A DNA stretch of 64,000 bases, from NCBI GenBank assembly GCA_963792075.1, contig CAWBUW010000012.1:1550001-1614000 (forward strand), in the 5' to 3' direction. This DNA is from CAWBUW01 sp963792075 (GTDB lineage Bacteria > Chloroflexota > Anaerolineae > Anaerolineales > UBA4823). Below are positions 49,134 through 58,900 of this stretch, piece by piece. Positions within the stretch are counted from its first letter, which is position 1. Each line of letters starts with the position of its first letter. The notes beneath the pieces are model-generated. The model ran no database searches and was not told the DNA's origin. It worked only from the letters and a program-made list of their open reading frames with translations. The position numbers were made by a program, and so were the translations under genes.

Positions 49134-52100
49134 TCATAATACTTTTTGCAAATATTGCCCGGTGAAGCTTCCCGCTGCCTGGGCTACATCTTCGGGGGTG
49201 CCTTCGGCGACGATGTAGCCGCCCTTCTCACCGCCCTCCGGGCCGAGGTCCAGGATCCAATCCGCGGTGCGGATCACGTCCAGGTTGTGTTCGATGACGA
49301 TCACGGTGTTGCCGGCATCGGTCAGGCGGTGCAGCACGTCCAGCAGCTTCTGGATATCGGCAAAGTGCAGGCCGGTGGTAGGCTCATCCAGGATGTAGAT
49401 CGTGTCACCGGTGGCGGCGCGGCTGAGCTCTTTAGCCAGTTTCACCCGCTGGGCTTCGCCGCCGCTCAAGGTCAGGGCGGACTGCCCCAGTTTGACGTAA
49501 TCGAGCCCGACGTCGTCCAGCGTTTGCAGGATGCGGCGGATATCGGGGTAGTTTTCGAAGAAGCGCAGCGCCTCCTGCACGTCCATATCCAGCACGTCCG
49601 CGATGGTCTTCCCTTTATACAGGATGCTGAGTGTCTGGCGGTTGAAGCGCTTACCTTCGCAGGCCTTGCATTTGACCCACACGTCGGGCAGGAAGTGCAT
49701 TTCGACTTTCTTGAAACCGTACCCCTGGCATTCCTCGCAGCGCCCGCCCTTGACGTTGAAGCTGAACCGCCCCGGATCAAAGCCCAGCGCCTTGGCTTCG
49801 GGCGTGGAGGCGAATACCTGGCGGATTTCTCCCAAAACGCCGGCGTAGGTGCCGGGGTTGGAGCGCGGGTTGCGCCCGATGGGCTCCTGGGTGATGTTGA
49901 TGACCTTGTTTACCAGCTCCAGCCCTTCAATGGAGTCATACGGGCCGGGGGTGGATTGGGCGTTGTGCAGGGCGCGCGTCAGCGCGGGATACAAGGTCTG
50001 GGCGATCAGGCTGGATTTACCGCTGCCCGAAACGCCGGTGACGCAGACCAGGTTGCCCAGCGGGAGGCGCGCCGTGACGTTCTTCAGGTTGTGCAGGCGT
50101 GCCCCTCGGACGGTGAGACTCCCTTTCGAGGCGCGGCGCCGGTGACCGTTGGGGGCGGTGACTTTCATCTCGCCCGAGAGGTACCGGCCGGTGAGCGAAT
50201 CGGGGTTGAGCATGATCTCTTCGGGGGTGCCGGCAGCCACCAGCTCGCCGCCCAGCACGCCTGGGCCGGGGCCCAGGTCGATGATCCAGTCGGCAGTCTT
50301 CATCGTCTCTACGTCGTGTTCGACGACCAGCACGGTGTTGCCGATGTCCCGCAGGTGCAGGAGCGTATCCAGCAGGGCGCGCTGGTCGCGGCTGTGCAGG
50401 CCGATGGAGGGTTCGTCCAGGATGTACAGCACGCCTACCAGCCCGCTGCCGATCTGCGAGGCCAGGCGGATGCGCTGGCCCTCGCCGCCGGAGAGGGTGG
50501 GGGCGGGGCGGTCCAGGGTCAGGTAGTGCAGGCCCACGTTGCGCAAGAAGCCCAGGCGCTGGCGGATCTCGTTGATCAGCTCCAGGCCAATCTCGCGCTG
50601 TTCTTCGTCCAGGGAGCCCTCCAGGCTGCTGATCCAGGCGTGGATCGCCTCGATGCTCCAGGAGGTCAGCTCGGGCAGGCGTTTGTTGTCCAGCGTGACA
50701 AAGCGGGCTTCAGGATTCAGCCGTTCGCCGCTGCATTTGGGGCAGGGCAGTTGGCTCATGAAGCTCATGTAATGGCGCCGCGTGTATTCCGATCGGGTCT
50801 GGCGGAACAGGCGGTTGACGTCGTGGACCACGCCTCTCACTTCACGCACGCTCTCGCCATGCCACTCGCCCTGGTCATTTTCCACGTTGAATTCAAAATG
50901 TACTTTCTCACCGCCTGAGCCATATAAGATCACGTTGCGGAAAGCTTCTGGCAGTTCGTTCCAGGGTAGGTCCAGGTCCGCGCCGTAATGTCTGGCAATC
51001 GAGGCCAGGTTGCGCACCTGCCAGGCGTTTTCGCCTTTGGCGCGCAGGACGCGGTACCAGCGCGAGGCGCCGTCCATCAGCGAACGCTCAGGATGTTCGA
51101 TGATCAGCGCCGGGTCTACCTGCAGTTTGACGCCCATCCCGTTGCATTCATCGCACATGCCCAGCGGTGAGTTGAAGCTGAACAGGTGCGGCTCCAGCTT
51201 GGGGAAGCTGAGCTCACAGTGCGGGCAGGCGTTGTGTTCGGAAAGCAAAATCTCTTCTGGAAGCAAGATCTCTTCGGTGAGGGCTCCCTCACCCCACGGT
51301 TGCTGCGCAACCTGCCCTCCCCCAACGGGGGAGAAAGGACCCTCACCCCTTGCCCCTCCCCCGTTGGGGGAGGGGAGAATTAAGACGATCAGGGTCCCCA
51401 GCCCGGCGTGCAGCGCGGTCTCGACAGAGTCCATCAGGCGGGTGCGGAATTCGGCCACTCTTCCGGCTTCATCGTTTTCTGAAGATGGAACGACCAGCCG
51501 GTCAATGATCATTTCGATATTGTGTTTCTTGTCCTTATCCAGCTCGGGGATGCCGGAGGTCAGCTCGACGATTTGCCCATCGACTCGAGCACGGGGATAG
51601 CCATCCTTGACCGCCTGTTTGAGCGCTGTGGCGAACGTGCCTTTGCGGTTGCGGGCGAGCGGCGCCAGCAGTTGGAAGCGTGTGCCGGCCTCGAGCCGGG
51701 CTAATTGGTTGGTGATCTGCTGTGCGCTCTGCGCCTGCACGGCGCGCCCGCACTGGGGGCAGTGGGGTGTGCCCAGGCGGGCGTACAGCACGCGCAGGTA
51801 GTCCAGGATTTCGGTTACGGTGCCGACGGTGGAACGCGGGTTGCGGGCGATCGTTTTCTGCTCGATGGCGATAGCCGGGCTGAGCCCGGTGATCTGGTCC
51901 ACCTGCGGCTTTTCCATCTGGTCCATGAACTGGCGGGCGAAGGAGGATAAGCTTTCGACATAACGGCGCTGTCCCTCGGCATAAATGGTATCGAAGGCCA
52001 GGGACGATTTCCCGCTGCCCGAAACGCCCGTGATCACTACCAGCTTGTTGCGTGGGATGCGCACGTTGATGTGCTTGAGGTTGTGCTGGCGAGCGCCGCG

Positions 52101-52184
52101 GATGAAGATATCACTCAGGCCGGTGGGGGACAGGCCGGGGATAGGGTTTGGGGGGAGGTAATTATCCGGGATCTCAGGCTGCAC
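49134..52184 (-). CDS. uvrA: Excinuclease ABC subunit A
   Basis: The roughly 1016-residue protein is the damage-recognition ATPase of nucleotide excision repair. Two ABC modules are seen (Walker A GVSGSGKSSLAFDTIYAEG and GVSGSGKSSLIAQTLYP; signatures LSGGEGQRIRLA and LSGGEAQRVKLA) and zinc fingers (CPQCGRAV, CPHCELSFP, CDECNG, CEECQGYGF, CKACEGKRF). An insertion of about 35 residues (SPNGGGARGEGPFSPVGGG and on) sits before CPHCELSFP, encoded by a GC-rich palindromic element. The GTG at 52184 is preferred: the ATG at 52202 overlaps the TATAAT box of the promoter. Confidence 0.93.
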   Translation of the reverse strand: MQPEIPDNYLPPNPIPGLSPTGLSDIFIRGARQHNLKHINVRIPRNKLVVITGVSGSGKSSLAFDTIYAEGQRRYVESLSSFARQFMDQMEKPQVDQITGLSPAIAIEQKTIARNPRSTVGTVTEILDYLRVLYARLGTPHCPQCGRAVQAQSAQQITNQLARLEAGTRFQLLAPLARNRKGTFATALKQAVKDGYPRARVDGQIVELTSGIPELDKDKKHNIEMIIDRLVVPSSENDEAGRVAEFRTRLMDSVETALHAGLGTLIVLILPSPNGGGARGEGPFSPVGGGQVAQQPWGEGALTEEILLPEEILLSEHNACPHCELSFPKLEPHLFSFNSPLGMCDECNGMGVKLQVDPALIIEHPERSLMDGASRWYRVLRAKGENAWQVRNLASIARHYGADLDLPWNELPEAFRNVILYGSGGEKVHFEFNVENDQGEWHGESVREVRGVVHDVNRLFRQTRSEYTRRHYMSFMSQLPCPKCSGERLNPEARFVTLDNKRLPELTSWSIEAIHAWISSLEGSLDEEQREIGLELINEIRQRLGFLRNVGLHYLTLDRPAPTLSGGEGQRIRLASQIGSGLVGVLYILDEPSIGLHSRDQRALLDTLLHLRDIGNTVLVVEHDVETMKTADWIIDLGPGPGVLGGELVAAGTPEEIMLNPDSLTGRYLSGEMKVTAPNGHRRRASKGSLTVRGARLHNLKNVTARLPLGNLVCVTGVSGSGKSSLIAQTLYPALTRALHNAQSTPGPYDSIEGLELVNKVINITQEPIGRNPRSNPGTYAGVLGEIRQVFASTPEAKALGFDPGRFSFNVKGGRCEECQGYGFKKVEMHFLPDVWVKCKACEGKRFNRQTLSILYKGKTIADVLDMDVQEALRFFENYPDIRRILQTLDDVGLDYVKLGQSALTLSGGEAQRVKLAKELSRAATGDTIYILDEPTTGLHFADIQKLLDVLHRLTDAGNTVIVIEHNLDVIRTADWILDLGPEGGEKGGYIVAEGTPEDVAQAAGSFTGQYLQKVL
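51282..51388. repeat. GC-rich palindromic element in frame inside uvrA
   Basis: Two related palindromes (CCTCCCCCAACGGGGGAG, then CCCCTCCCCCGTTGGGGGAG with GGGG) are inserted without breaking the frame. Next to it, a short local duplication gives EEILLPEEILLSE. Related elements are at 60505-60546, 62811-62848 and 11205-11245. Confidence 0.75.
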
Positions 52185-52190
52185 CCTCTT

Positions 52191-52199
52191 ATTATAGCA
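52191..52199 (-). promoter_or_regulatory. Extended -10 promoter of uvrA
   Basis: TGCTATAAT on the minus strand is a perfect extended -10 box. The GTG at 52184 starts 6 bp after it, so the message is probably leaderless. No convincing -35 box or SOS box is seen upstream. The gap 52203-52374 contains no gene. Confidence 0.55.
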
Positions 52200-52374
52200 C
52201 AAATGGTCTAAGAAAGATCAGCTCTCTCCTCCATTGTCAGGGTTTTAACATTCTCGAATTTGTGCCTGCGGGGTCCCCCTGCCTTCAGCGCCCCCCCAAA
52301 TGCGCTGGCGACTACCCGGGTTAATCAACCGCCCCTACTGGCCCGTCTGGTTCAAACCCCCTCTTGGAAATACC

Positions 52375-54003
52375 TCATTCGACCGCAAAGGAGTTCAATT
52401 GGAAATCTTGCACTATCCTGTAAATAGATGGATCAATCTTGTGTTCCAGGTTCTCGTACTCTCGTCGCAGGATTTCCTGTCCCAGAAGCCCCTGCGCATA
52501 TCCTTTGGCTTGTTGCAACAAGGTAATTAAGGCCTGGCGGACTTCCGCAGGAGCAGGCTCACCAGAAATTTCCAGTAGATTGGAACGGACCTGGATAGTA
52601 AAATGTTTTTGGGATGCAATCTCTTCCAATTTGGAAATCATTTGGCGTGCCGATAATTCTCCTAATTGGATGGTGAGCAGCTTATATAACAGCGTAATAT
52701 ACTGGTTGGCATAATCTTTCCAGCAATTACTAAATAAAAATTCTTCGGCGCCGCATGCCTTAAGAATAAAACGAACTATTCCGATTTCATGATCGCTCAA
52801 TCCTTCGTAGGGCATCACTCCAGGCCGGTAAGTTCGCAGCGCCAGGTTCATGCCAGAAGGCGTGCCTTCGGGAGTCAGGAGCACAATTCCAGAAAGCCAG
52901 GCGGGTTGGCCGGCGGCGCCAGAAGTGAGGTGAATCTCAATAGGCAGGTCCCTCATCGTTTTTTGTGTACTGACCTGTTCCTTCAACTGTTTGAAAACTG
53001 CCCGACCCGCCTCTTCATCTGAGCCACACAGCCAGGTCAATAAATCCTGCAATGACATCTTTCCGATATCCTTAATCTGCGCCAGGTTTTTACTCACTAA
53101 GATGATCATATCTACGGCATTGGTATAGATCAAATAGGTAGTATTGGCGACGAGCCCCGTGAGCTTTGCCTCAAAAACAGGAGCCTGTAGTAAATTCTCC
53201 CCAAATTCAGATCCTAAGCGGTATGAATACATTCCCAGCGTGAAGAGCGGGTATCCAGCAATATATCCCAGGTCTATAATTTTACTCACCAGGTTGGCAT
53301 GCTCCGCTGAGTAAATCTCATACCAGGAAGTATAGCCAAATGCCAGGTCGGCCAGAACTGTAATGCCCATACCCAGGACAAGATAGAGCCATGCAGTGCT
53401 GTAATGGCTTTTGCGGCTTGCCATAAAATGATGGAGCGCCAGGTATAACAAAATGAGGTCCAAGATCGGATACAGCAGGCTGATAATCACCTCAACCAGA
53501 CGGTCTGGGGAAAAATCCTGCAGGATGGGAAGGATAATAAAAATACTGGTCAGGACTGCCCCTATGAACGTGATTCCCAGCAGCCATTGGTTTTGCCCGT
53601 CGTCAAGATGGATTCCCATTAACTTAATATTCGCCCGCAGAGCCAGGATCAAGGGGATATAGCCTGCCACCCAGAACAAATCGGCAATGGAGGGATAAGG
53701 GTCAATATTTACCAGAAAAAAATACAACCAGATCACTTCTGCCACAGTCCACAATCCAAAGCCTATCCCAAGAAACCCGATAATTTTTCTGCCTTGTTGT
53801 TGGGCGCTCATCCGTTTCCAGGTCACAAAAGCGACGGTCGTACACACGATCGCCAATACAGGTAACGAATAAACGCTGATAGAACTGGTCAGCGCTGGGG
53901 CGCCTAGCAGAAATACCAGGGTGGTTAAGAGCAGTAGGAAAAGGGTGGCATATGCAGCGATCTCGAATGGGCCGAGTTTCTTTATAAATGAAATGGGTTT
54001 CAT
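52375..54003 (-). CDS. Multi-helix membrane protein with cytoplasmic sensor-like tail
   Basis: The 542-residue protein has about nine to ten helices in residues 10-290, then a soluble part of about 250 residues with a PAS-like segment (VANTTYLIYTNAVDMIILVSK, MSLQDLLTWLCGSDEEAGRAVF) and a helical end. The layout resembles membrane sensors of kinases or cyclases, but no such output domain is present. I do not recognise the family. It stands alone between uvrA and the SOS-box gene. Confidence 0.65.
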   Translation of the reverse strand: MKPISFIKKLGPFEIAAYATLFLLLLTTLVFLLGAPALTSSISVYSLPVLAIVCTTVAFVTWKRMSAQQQGRKIIGFLGIGFGLWTVAEVIWLYFFLVNIDPYPSIADLFWVAGYIPLILALRANIKLMGIHLDDGQNQWLLGITFIGAVLTSIFIILPILQDFSPDRLVEVIISLLYPILDLILLYLALHHFMASRKSHYSTAWLYLVLGMGITVLADLAFGYTSWYEIYSAEHANLVSKIIDLGYIAGYPLFTLGMYSYRLGSEFGENLLQAPVFEAKLTGLVANTTYLIYTNAVDMIILVSKNLAQIKDIGKMSLQDLLTWLCGSDEEAGRAVFKQLKEQVSTQKTMRDLPIEIHLTSGAAGQPAWLSGIVLLTPEGTPSGMNLALRTYRPGVMPYEGLSDHEIGIVRFILKACGAEEFLFSNCWKDYANQYITLLYKLLTIQLGELSARQMISKLEEIASQKHFTIQVRSNLLEISGEPAPAEVRQALITLLQQAKGYAQGLLGQEILRREYENLEHKIDPSIYRIVQDFQLNSFAVE

Positions 54004-54115
54004 AAATTTCGCCTGGTGTTATGAATCAATTGGATTGTAGACAAGCTTAATCATAACATAAAAGATCAACTGGTATGGATCTTAGACAGGCTGGCCGACG
54101 TCCTTGGCAACTGCT

Positions 54116-54373
54116 TCACGCATACAGATCTTTTTCTAATTTCAGGCAGCGCGCACACAGCGCCATGCGCTCCGGATAAACGCCTCCTTCGCCCACGCGG
54201 ACCCAAATCACGGTTACTGCCCTCCGGCCGCAGTCGCAGATGAGGGCGCGGACTTTGGTCGTTCGTGAGTTTGCGCGTTGGCCCCGCAGGCAGGCCGCGC
54301 AGACCTCGCCCTGTCCATCCACAAAGATGCGCCCGCAGCGCTGGCACGGCGGTGCGATGGTTATCCTGGGCAT
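54116..54373 (-). CDS. Small cysteine-rich protein, likely SOS-controlled
   Basis: The 85-residue protein has four Cys pairs (CQRCG, CAACL, CDCG, CARCL), enough for two zinc sites, and a basic middle part. AAAGG precedes the ATG. Its promoter carries a perfect GAAC-N4-GTTC SOS box. I do not recognise the family; DNA or RNA binding is possible. Confidence 0.7.
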   Translation of the reverse strand: MPRITIAPPCQRCGRIFVDGQGEVCAACLRGQRANSRTTKVRALICDCGRRAVTVIWVRVGEGGVYPERMALCARCLKLEKDLYA

Positions 54374-54413
54374 AGCTGCGCGCCTTTACTTGGCGCTTCC
54401 CCCAAAAATAAAT

Positions 54414-54457
54414 AGAACATATGTTCTTTATTTTAGAGATCATTTTCGAATGTACAA
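54414..54457 (-). promoter_or_regulatory. SOS (LexA) box and promoter
   Basis: On the minus strand TTGTAC (54457-54452), 16 bp and TAAAAT (54435-54430) form a promoter; AGAACATATGTTCT (54414-54427), a perfect palindrome of the GAAC-N4-GTTC LexA type, covers the likely start site. It is 41 bp before the ATG of the cysteine-rich gene. Confidence 0.75.
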
Positions 54458-54467
54458 GAGGCGAATC

Positions 54468-54496
54468 AAAAAATCCCCCAAAGATCACCCTGGGGG
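54468..54496 (-). terminator. Intrinsic terminator of the EamA gene
   Basis: CCCCCAGGGTGATCTTTGGGGG forms a 6-bp GC stem; ATTTTTT follows on the minus strand. It lies 19 bp past the EamA stop and insulates the SOS promoter. Confidence 0.8.
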
Positions 54497-54514
54497 TAGC
54501 TTATGGGTGAGGGG

Positions 54515-55499
54515 CTACCTGTCTTCTACCAGCCTCAGCAGGATCACGCTGGCAATGATCAGCCCGCCGCCGAAAAGCTGCGGCGTGTTGAGCACTTCGC
54601 CCAGCACCAGGTAGGCCAGTCCGGCAGTGAGGGCGGGCTCCAGTGTGGCGATCAGGTTGGCTACCGAAGCAGGCAAATAACCCAGCGCAACGGTGTACAG
54701 GCCAAAGCCGCCCGCGGTCGGACCCAAGGCGAGGACGAGCAGCACGCCCCAACCAACAGCCTGTGACCCGAGCCAGAGCAGGTCAGCGAAGAGGGCTTTC
54801 CCAGCCAGCAGGTTGCCGCCCAGGTTGAAGGCAAACAGGAAAATGGCTGCGCCGGAGAAGGAATAGGCCAACGCGCTCCACGGGTTGATACTGCGGCCTG
54901 CCGAGACGCGGCCCATGAGCGAATAGGCGGCGAAGGAAATGCCGGAAAGCAGCCCGGTGAGGATGCCCAGCGGGTTGAGCTGCCAGGCGGCAGGGTTGTA
55001 CGCGCCGGACACGAAGACGCAGCCGAGCAAGCTGAGGCTTACTGCCAGCACTTTGCCGAGGCCGAGCTTCTCTTTCAGCAGCCACCGGCCTAGTACGGCG
55101 GTGAAGGCCCCTGATGAATATGCCAGCACCGTGGAGACCGCTGCGCCGTTCAAGGCGACCGAGATGGTCCACAGGCTGTTGAAGATTGCCAGCACGAACC
55201 CGTACGCGACCAGGAAGCGGAAATTGTGCTTCCCGACCCGCAGCAGCGCCGGGCGCAGCAGCGCATACAGGCTGAGCAGGCTGAACGAGAGAAAGACGTC
55301 CCGCCAGAACGCCAGCACCAGCGGGGGCAGGCGGTATGTTTCGGTCAGGTAGCGGATCAGCACGCCGGTGGAAGACCACAGGAAGGTGCCGAAGCAGGCA
55401 GATCAAATAGCCGCGTGTCAGGCGGGAGGCAGCAGGGGAAGAGGTGGATGGTTTCAAATTAGTTTGCCAGTCAGTGGATTTGCGCAGCAATCTTACCAC
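54515..55499 (-). pseudogene. EamA/DMT-family transporter, frameshifted near the start
   Basis: The main frame (54515-55363) gives 282 residues with ten helices and two EamA repeats (NSLWTISVALNGAAVSTVLAYSS, LATLEPALTAGLAYLVLGE). The N-terminal part lies in another frame from about 55499 (SRLTRGYLICLL); joining them near 55397 gives GYLICLL-GTFLWSSTGVLIRYLTETY, the normal DMT start. One base is in excess or two are missing. These transporters often export amino acids or metabolites; the substrate is unknown. Confidence 0.75.
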
Positions 55500-55527
55500 T
55501 ATATCGATATAATACCATCATAAAAGA

Positions 55528-55556
55528 TTGCCCCGCCTGAAAAAATAGAGTATATT
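55528..55556 (+). promoter_or_regulatory. Promoter of the helicase-methyltransferase operon
   Basis: TTGCCC (55528-55533), 17 bp and TATATT (55551-55556), with the ATG 47 bp further on. Confidence 0.55.
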
Positions 55557-55603
55557 GGTAAGCAACACTCTGACCCTTTCTATTTATCAGGCGATTAAAT
55601 CCT

Positions 55604-58600
55604 ATGACACAACCTATTTCATCTGGAATTCGTGACAACCGTTCTGATCGTGGCAGTGTAGCTGATTTTTTACGTGAGAAAATTCAGCAGGGTTCAACGC
55701 TCTCCATCGTTTCGGCGTATTTTACAATATATGCCTATGCCGCGCTGAAAGATAAACTAGATCAGATTGAGAGTTTACGCTTCCTCTTTGGCGAACCGCG
55801 CTTTGTGAAATCCTTAGACCCGGAAAAGACCGACAAGAAGGCTTATCAAATTGAGGATGGTAGCCTGCACTTGCGCAACCGGCTGGCACAGCGCCAGGTT
55901 GCCAGAGAATGCGCTGAATGGATTTCGCAAAAAGTAGAGATCCGTTCAGTGCGTAAGGTGAATTTACTGCATGGCAAGATGTATCATGTCGCTAATCATG
56001 GCATTGAAGATGCGATCATGGGCAGCTCGAACTTTACCGTCAGCGGCCTGGGCATGGCAAATGCTGGTAATAATATCGAGTTGAACCTGATTGTGGATAG
56101 CAACCGCGACCGGCAGGACTTGAAAGCCTGGTTTTGCGAGTTGTGGGAAGACCAGGAACTGGTGGAAGATGTCAAAGGCGATGTTTTGACCTACCTGGCG
56201 CAGTTGTACCAGGATAATTCACCGGAATTTATCTATTTCAAGACACTTTTCCATATCTTTGAAGATTTTATTGACGAGCAGACTCAAGGTGGGCTGGCAG
56301 CCATCCAGAAACAGATTGTAGATTCGGAAATTTGGAAAGCCCTGTTTGAGTTCCAAAAAGATGGCGTTAAGGGTGCGATTAATAAACTCTTGACTTACAA
56401 CGGTTGCATCCTGGCCGACAGCGTCGGCTTGGGCAAGACGTTTGAGGCGCTGGCGATAATCAAGTATTTTGAAATCAAGAACCAGCGGGCGCTGGTGCTT
56501 TGTCCCAAGAAGCTGCGCGAAAACTGGACGGTGTACCAAGCGAGCGGCGGCAGTAGTCTGAACCTGTTTGAACGCGACCGTTTTGCTTATACCGTGCTTT
56601 CACACACCGACCTCAGCCGCGATGGCGGCAAATCGGGTGACATTGACCTGGCGAACTTCAACTGGGGTGCCTATGACCTGGTCGTGATAGACGAGAGTCA
56701 CAATTTCCGCAATAATACGGCTGGGAAACGCGATGAAAATGGCAATGTCATTCGCATGAGCCGCTACGAACGCTTGATGGAGGATATCCTCAAACAAGGC
56801 ATTAAAACCAAGGTGCTTTTGCTCTCGGCCACTCCGGTGAATAATACGCTGCGCGATTTGCGCAACCAGATTTATTTCATGACCGAGGGGCAAGATGACA
56901 CATTCGCGACATCCCTGGGAATTGCCAACCTGACAGAAACCCTGGCCGCGGCCCAGCGTACATTTACCGATTGGTCCAAAAACACTCAGCAGCGGCGCAC
57001 TAAAGATTTGTTGGAAAAATTTAGCCCGGCGTTCTTTAAGTTGTTGGATGGGTTAACCATTGCCCGCTCGCGCAAGCATGTACAAAAGTACTACAAAGAT
57101 ACCCTGGCCCAAATGGGCGGCTTTCCAGATCGTCCGAAACCAATTTCAATCTATCCACAAATTGACCTGCGCGGCGAGTTCATGTCATATGACGGCCTGA
57201 ATGACCTGATTGACCACTACAAGCTGTCGCTCTTCAATCCATCCAATTATGTCAGAAAAGAGTACCAGAGCATCTACGAAACGTCCAAGGTTGCCCAGTT
57301 CAGCCAGGCCAAGCGTGAGAATTACCTGATTGGCATGATGAAGGTGAACTTCCTTAAGCGCCTGGAAAGCTCGGTGCATTCTTTTGACCTGACCTTGCAG
57401 CGTACGATCAAAAAGATGGATGACCTGAAAGTCCGCATCCTGCGCTTTCAGGAATTTCAGACGCAAAACCCAGATTTTGATTGGGATGATCTAAAAATCG
57501 AAGATGTGGATGATGAAGAACTGCAAGAAGCATATGAGTTGTTTCAGGTCAGCAAGGCGCGCTTCAAGATGGCGCATATGGATCTGGATGAATGGCTCAA
57601 AGATCTGAAACGTGACCGTGACCAACTGCATTTATTGGAACTCTCGGCACGCGAGATCACGCTGGAACGAGATGCCAAGCTGGCAGACCTCAAAAAGCTG
57701 ATCGAGCGAAAAGTCAAACGACCCACCACCAACAAAAACGGCGGCGCCAATCGCAAGGTGTTGGTTTTTACAGCTTTCGCCGATACAGCGGCTTATATTT
57801 ATGATGCGCTCAAAGAGTGGGCGCGTGCCGAGTTGGGCATTCACCTGGCGCTGGTGTCAGGCGGCTCCGTGGAGAACAAAACCACCTTCGGAAAAAAAGA
57901 ATTCAACCAGATTCTGATCAACTTTTCACCCTACGCCAAGAAGCGCGACAAAATGCGCAGCATGCCGCAAGAGGGTGAGATTGATTTGCTGATCGCCACC
58001 GACTGCATCTCGGAAGGGCAAAATTTACAGGATTGCGACTACCTGGTGAACTACGATATTCATTGGAACCCGGTGCGGGTTATCCAGCGCTTTGGCCGGA
58101 TTGACCGCATCGGCAGCATCAATGCCTCAGTGCAGTTGATTAATTTCTGGCCGACCCAGGATTTGGACAAATACATTGCTTTGAAGACCCGCGTCGAAGC
58201 CCGCATGGCGTTGGTGGACATTGCCGCTACGCAGGAAGATAACCTGCTCAACGTCGAAGAGATTGAAGATTTGATTACTGATGATCTGAAATATCGCGAC
58301 CGCCAGCTAAAACGCTTACAAGAAGAAGTGCTTGACCTGGAAGATTTTGACGAGAACGTAGCGCTGACAGATTTCACCCTGGACGATTTTCGCGCCGAAT
58401 TGAGCCGTTTCATTGAAGCCAACAAGAAGCTGCTGCAAGATGCCCCGTTGGGGTTATATGCGGTTGTGCCCACCGATCCACAATACCCGGTTGTTCGTCC
58501 TGGCGTGGTTTACTGTCTCAAACAAAAGGGCGAAGTCGCCAGCAATGCAGTAAATCCGCTCCAACCCTACTTTTTGGCATACATCCAGCAGGATGGTGTG

Positions 58601-58900
58601 GTGCGTTTCAATTTTGGCCAGCCCAAACAAATTTTAGAACTGATGCGCGACCTGTGCGCCGGAAGAAACCATGCTTATGAGGAACTATGCCGGGCCTTCG
58701 ATGTGCAAACGCAGAATGGCCTGGACATGAGCACCTATAATGATCTGTTATCCAAGACCGTCAAGGCCATTGAAAACAACTTTCGCAAGCGCGCCGCCGG
58801 CCGCCTGGTAGAGGGGCGCAGCGCCGTGCTGCCCTTACTTCAAGAGCAGGTTAGCGAACAAACTGAGTTCGAACTGATAACCTGGCTGGTGATCCAATGA
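55604..58900 (+). CDS. PLD-nuclease / SNF2 helicase
   Basis: In this 1098-residue protein, residues 20-190 form a phospholipase-D-like domain with the HKD part LHGKMYHV near 121 and GSSNF near 141. Residues 250-900 are an SNF2/HepA-type helicase: Walker A ADSVGLGKT near 271, DESH near 363, SATPVNN near 408, TDCISEGQNLQDCD near 798 and QRFGRIDRIGS near 827. A charged coiled insertion (about 610-700) splits the two RecA lobes. Such proteins occur in restriction-like defence loci, where they probably translocate on and perhaps cut unmodified DNA. The stop overlaps the methyltransferase start by 4 bp. Confidence 0.88.
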   Translation: MTQPISSGIRDNRSDRGSVADFLREKIQQGSTLSIVSAYFTIYAYAALKDKLDQIESLRFLFGEPRFVKSLDPEKTDKKAYQIEDGSLHLRNRLAQRQVARECAEWISQKVEIRSVRKVNLLHGKMYHVANHGIEDAIMGSSNFTVSGLGMANAGNNIELNLIVDSNRDRQDLKAWFCELWEDQELVEDVKGDVLTYLAQLYQDNSPEFIYFKTLFHIFEDFIDEQTQGGLAAIQKQIVDSEIWKALFEFQKDGVKGAINKLLTYNGCILADSVGLGKTFEALAIIKYFEIKNQRALVLCPKKLRENWTVYQASGGSSLNLFERDRFAYTVLSHTDLSRDGGKSGDIDLANFNWGAYDLVVIDESHNFRNNTAGKRDENGNVIRMSRYERLMEDILKQGIKTKVLLLSATPVNNTLRDLRNQIYFMTEGQDDTFATSLGIANLTETLAAAQRTFTDWSKNTQQRRTKDLLEKFSPAFFKLLDGLTIARSRKHVQKYYKDTLAQMGGFPDRPKPISIYPQIDLRGEFMSYDGLNDLIDHYKLSLFNPSNYVRKEYQSIYETSKVAQFSQAKRENYLIGMMKVNFLKRLESSVHSFDLTLQRTIKKMDDLKVRILRFQEFQTQNPDFDWDDLKIEDVDDEELQEAYELFQVSKARFKMAHMDLDEWLKDLKRDRDQLHLLELSAREITLERDAKLADLKKLIERKVKRPTTNKNGGANRKVLVFTAFADTAAYIYDALKEWARAELGIHLALVSGGSVENKTTFGKKEFNQILINFSPYAKKRDKMRSMPQEGEIDLLIATDCISEGQNLQDCDYLVNYDIHWNPVRVIQRFGRIDRIGSINASVQLINFWPTQDLDKYIALKTRVEARMALVDIAATQEDNLLNVEEIEDLITDDLKYRDRQLKRLQEEVLDLEDFDENVALTDFTLDDFRAELSRFIEANKKLLQDAPLGLYAVVPTDPQYPVVRPGVVYCLKQKGEVASNAVNPLQPYFLAYIQQDGVVRFNFGQPKQILELMRDLCAGRNHAYEELCRAFDVQTQNGLDMSTYNDLLSKTVKAIENNFRKRAAGRLVEGRSAVLPLLQEQVSEQTEFELITWLVIQ

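Noticed and set aside
49146..50918. 590-codon open frame on the plus strand
   Set aside because: It is the exact antisense of uvrA; long antisense frames are expected in GC-rich conserved genes.
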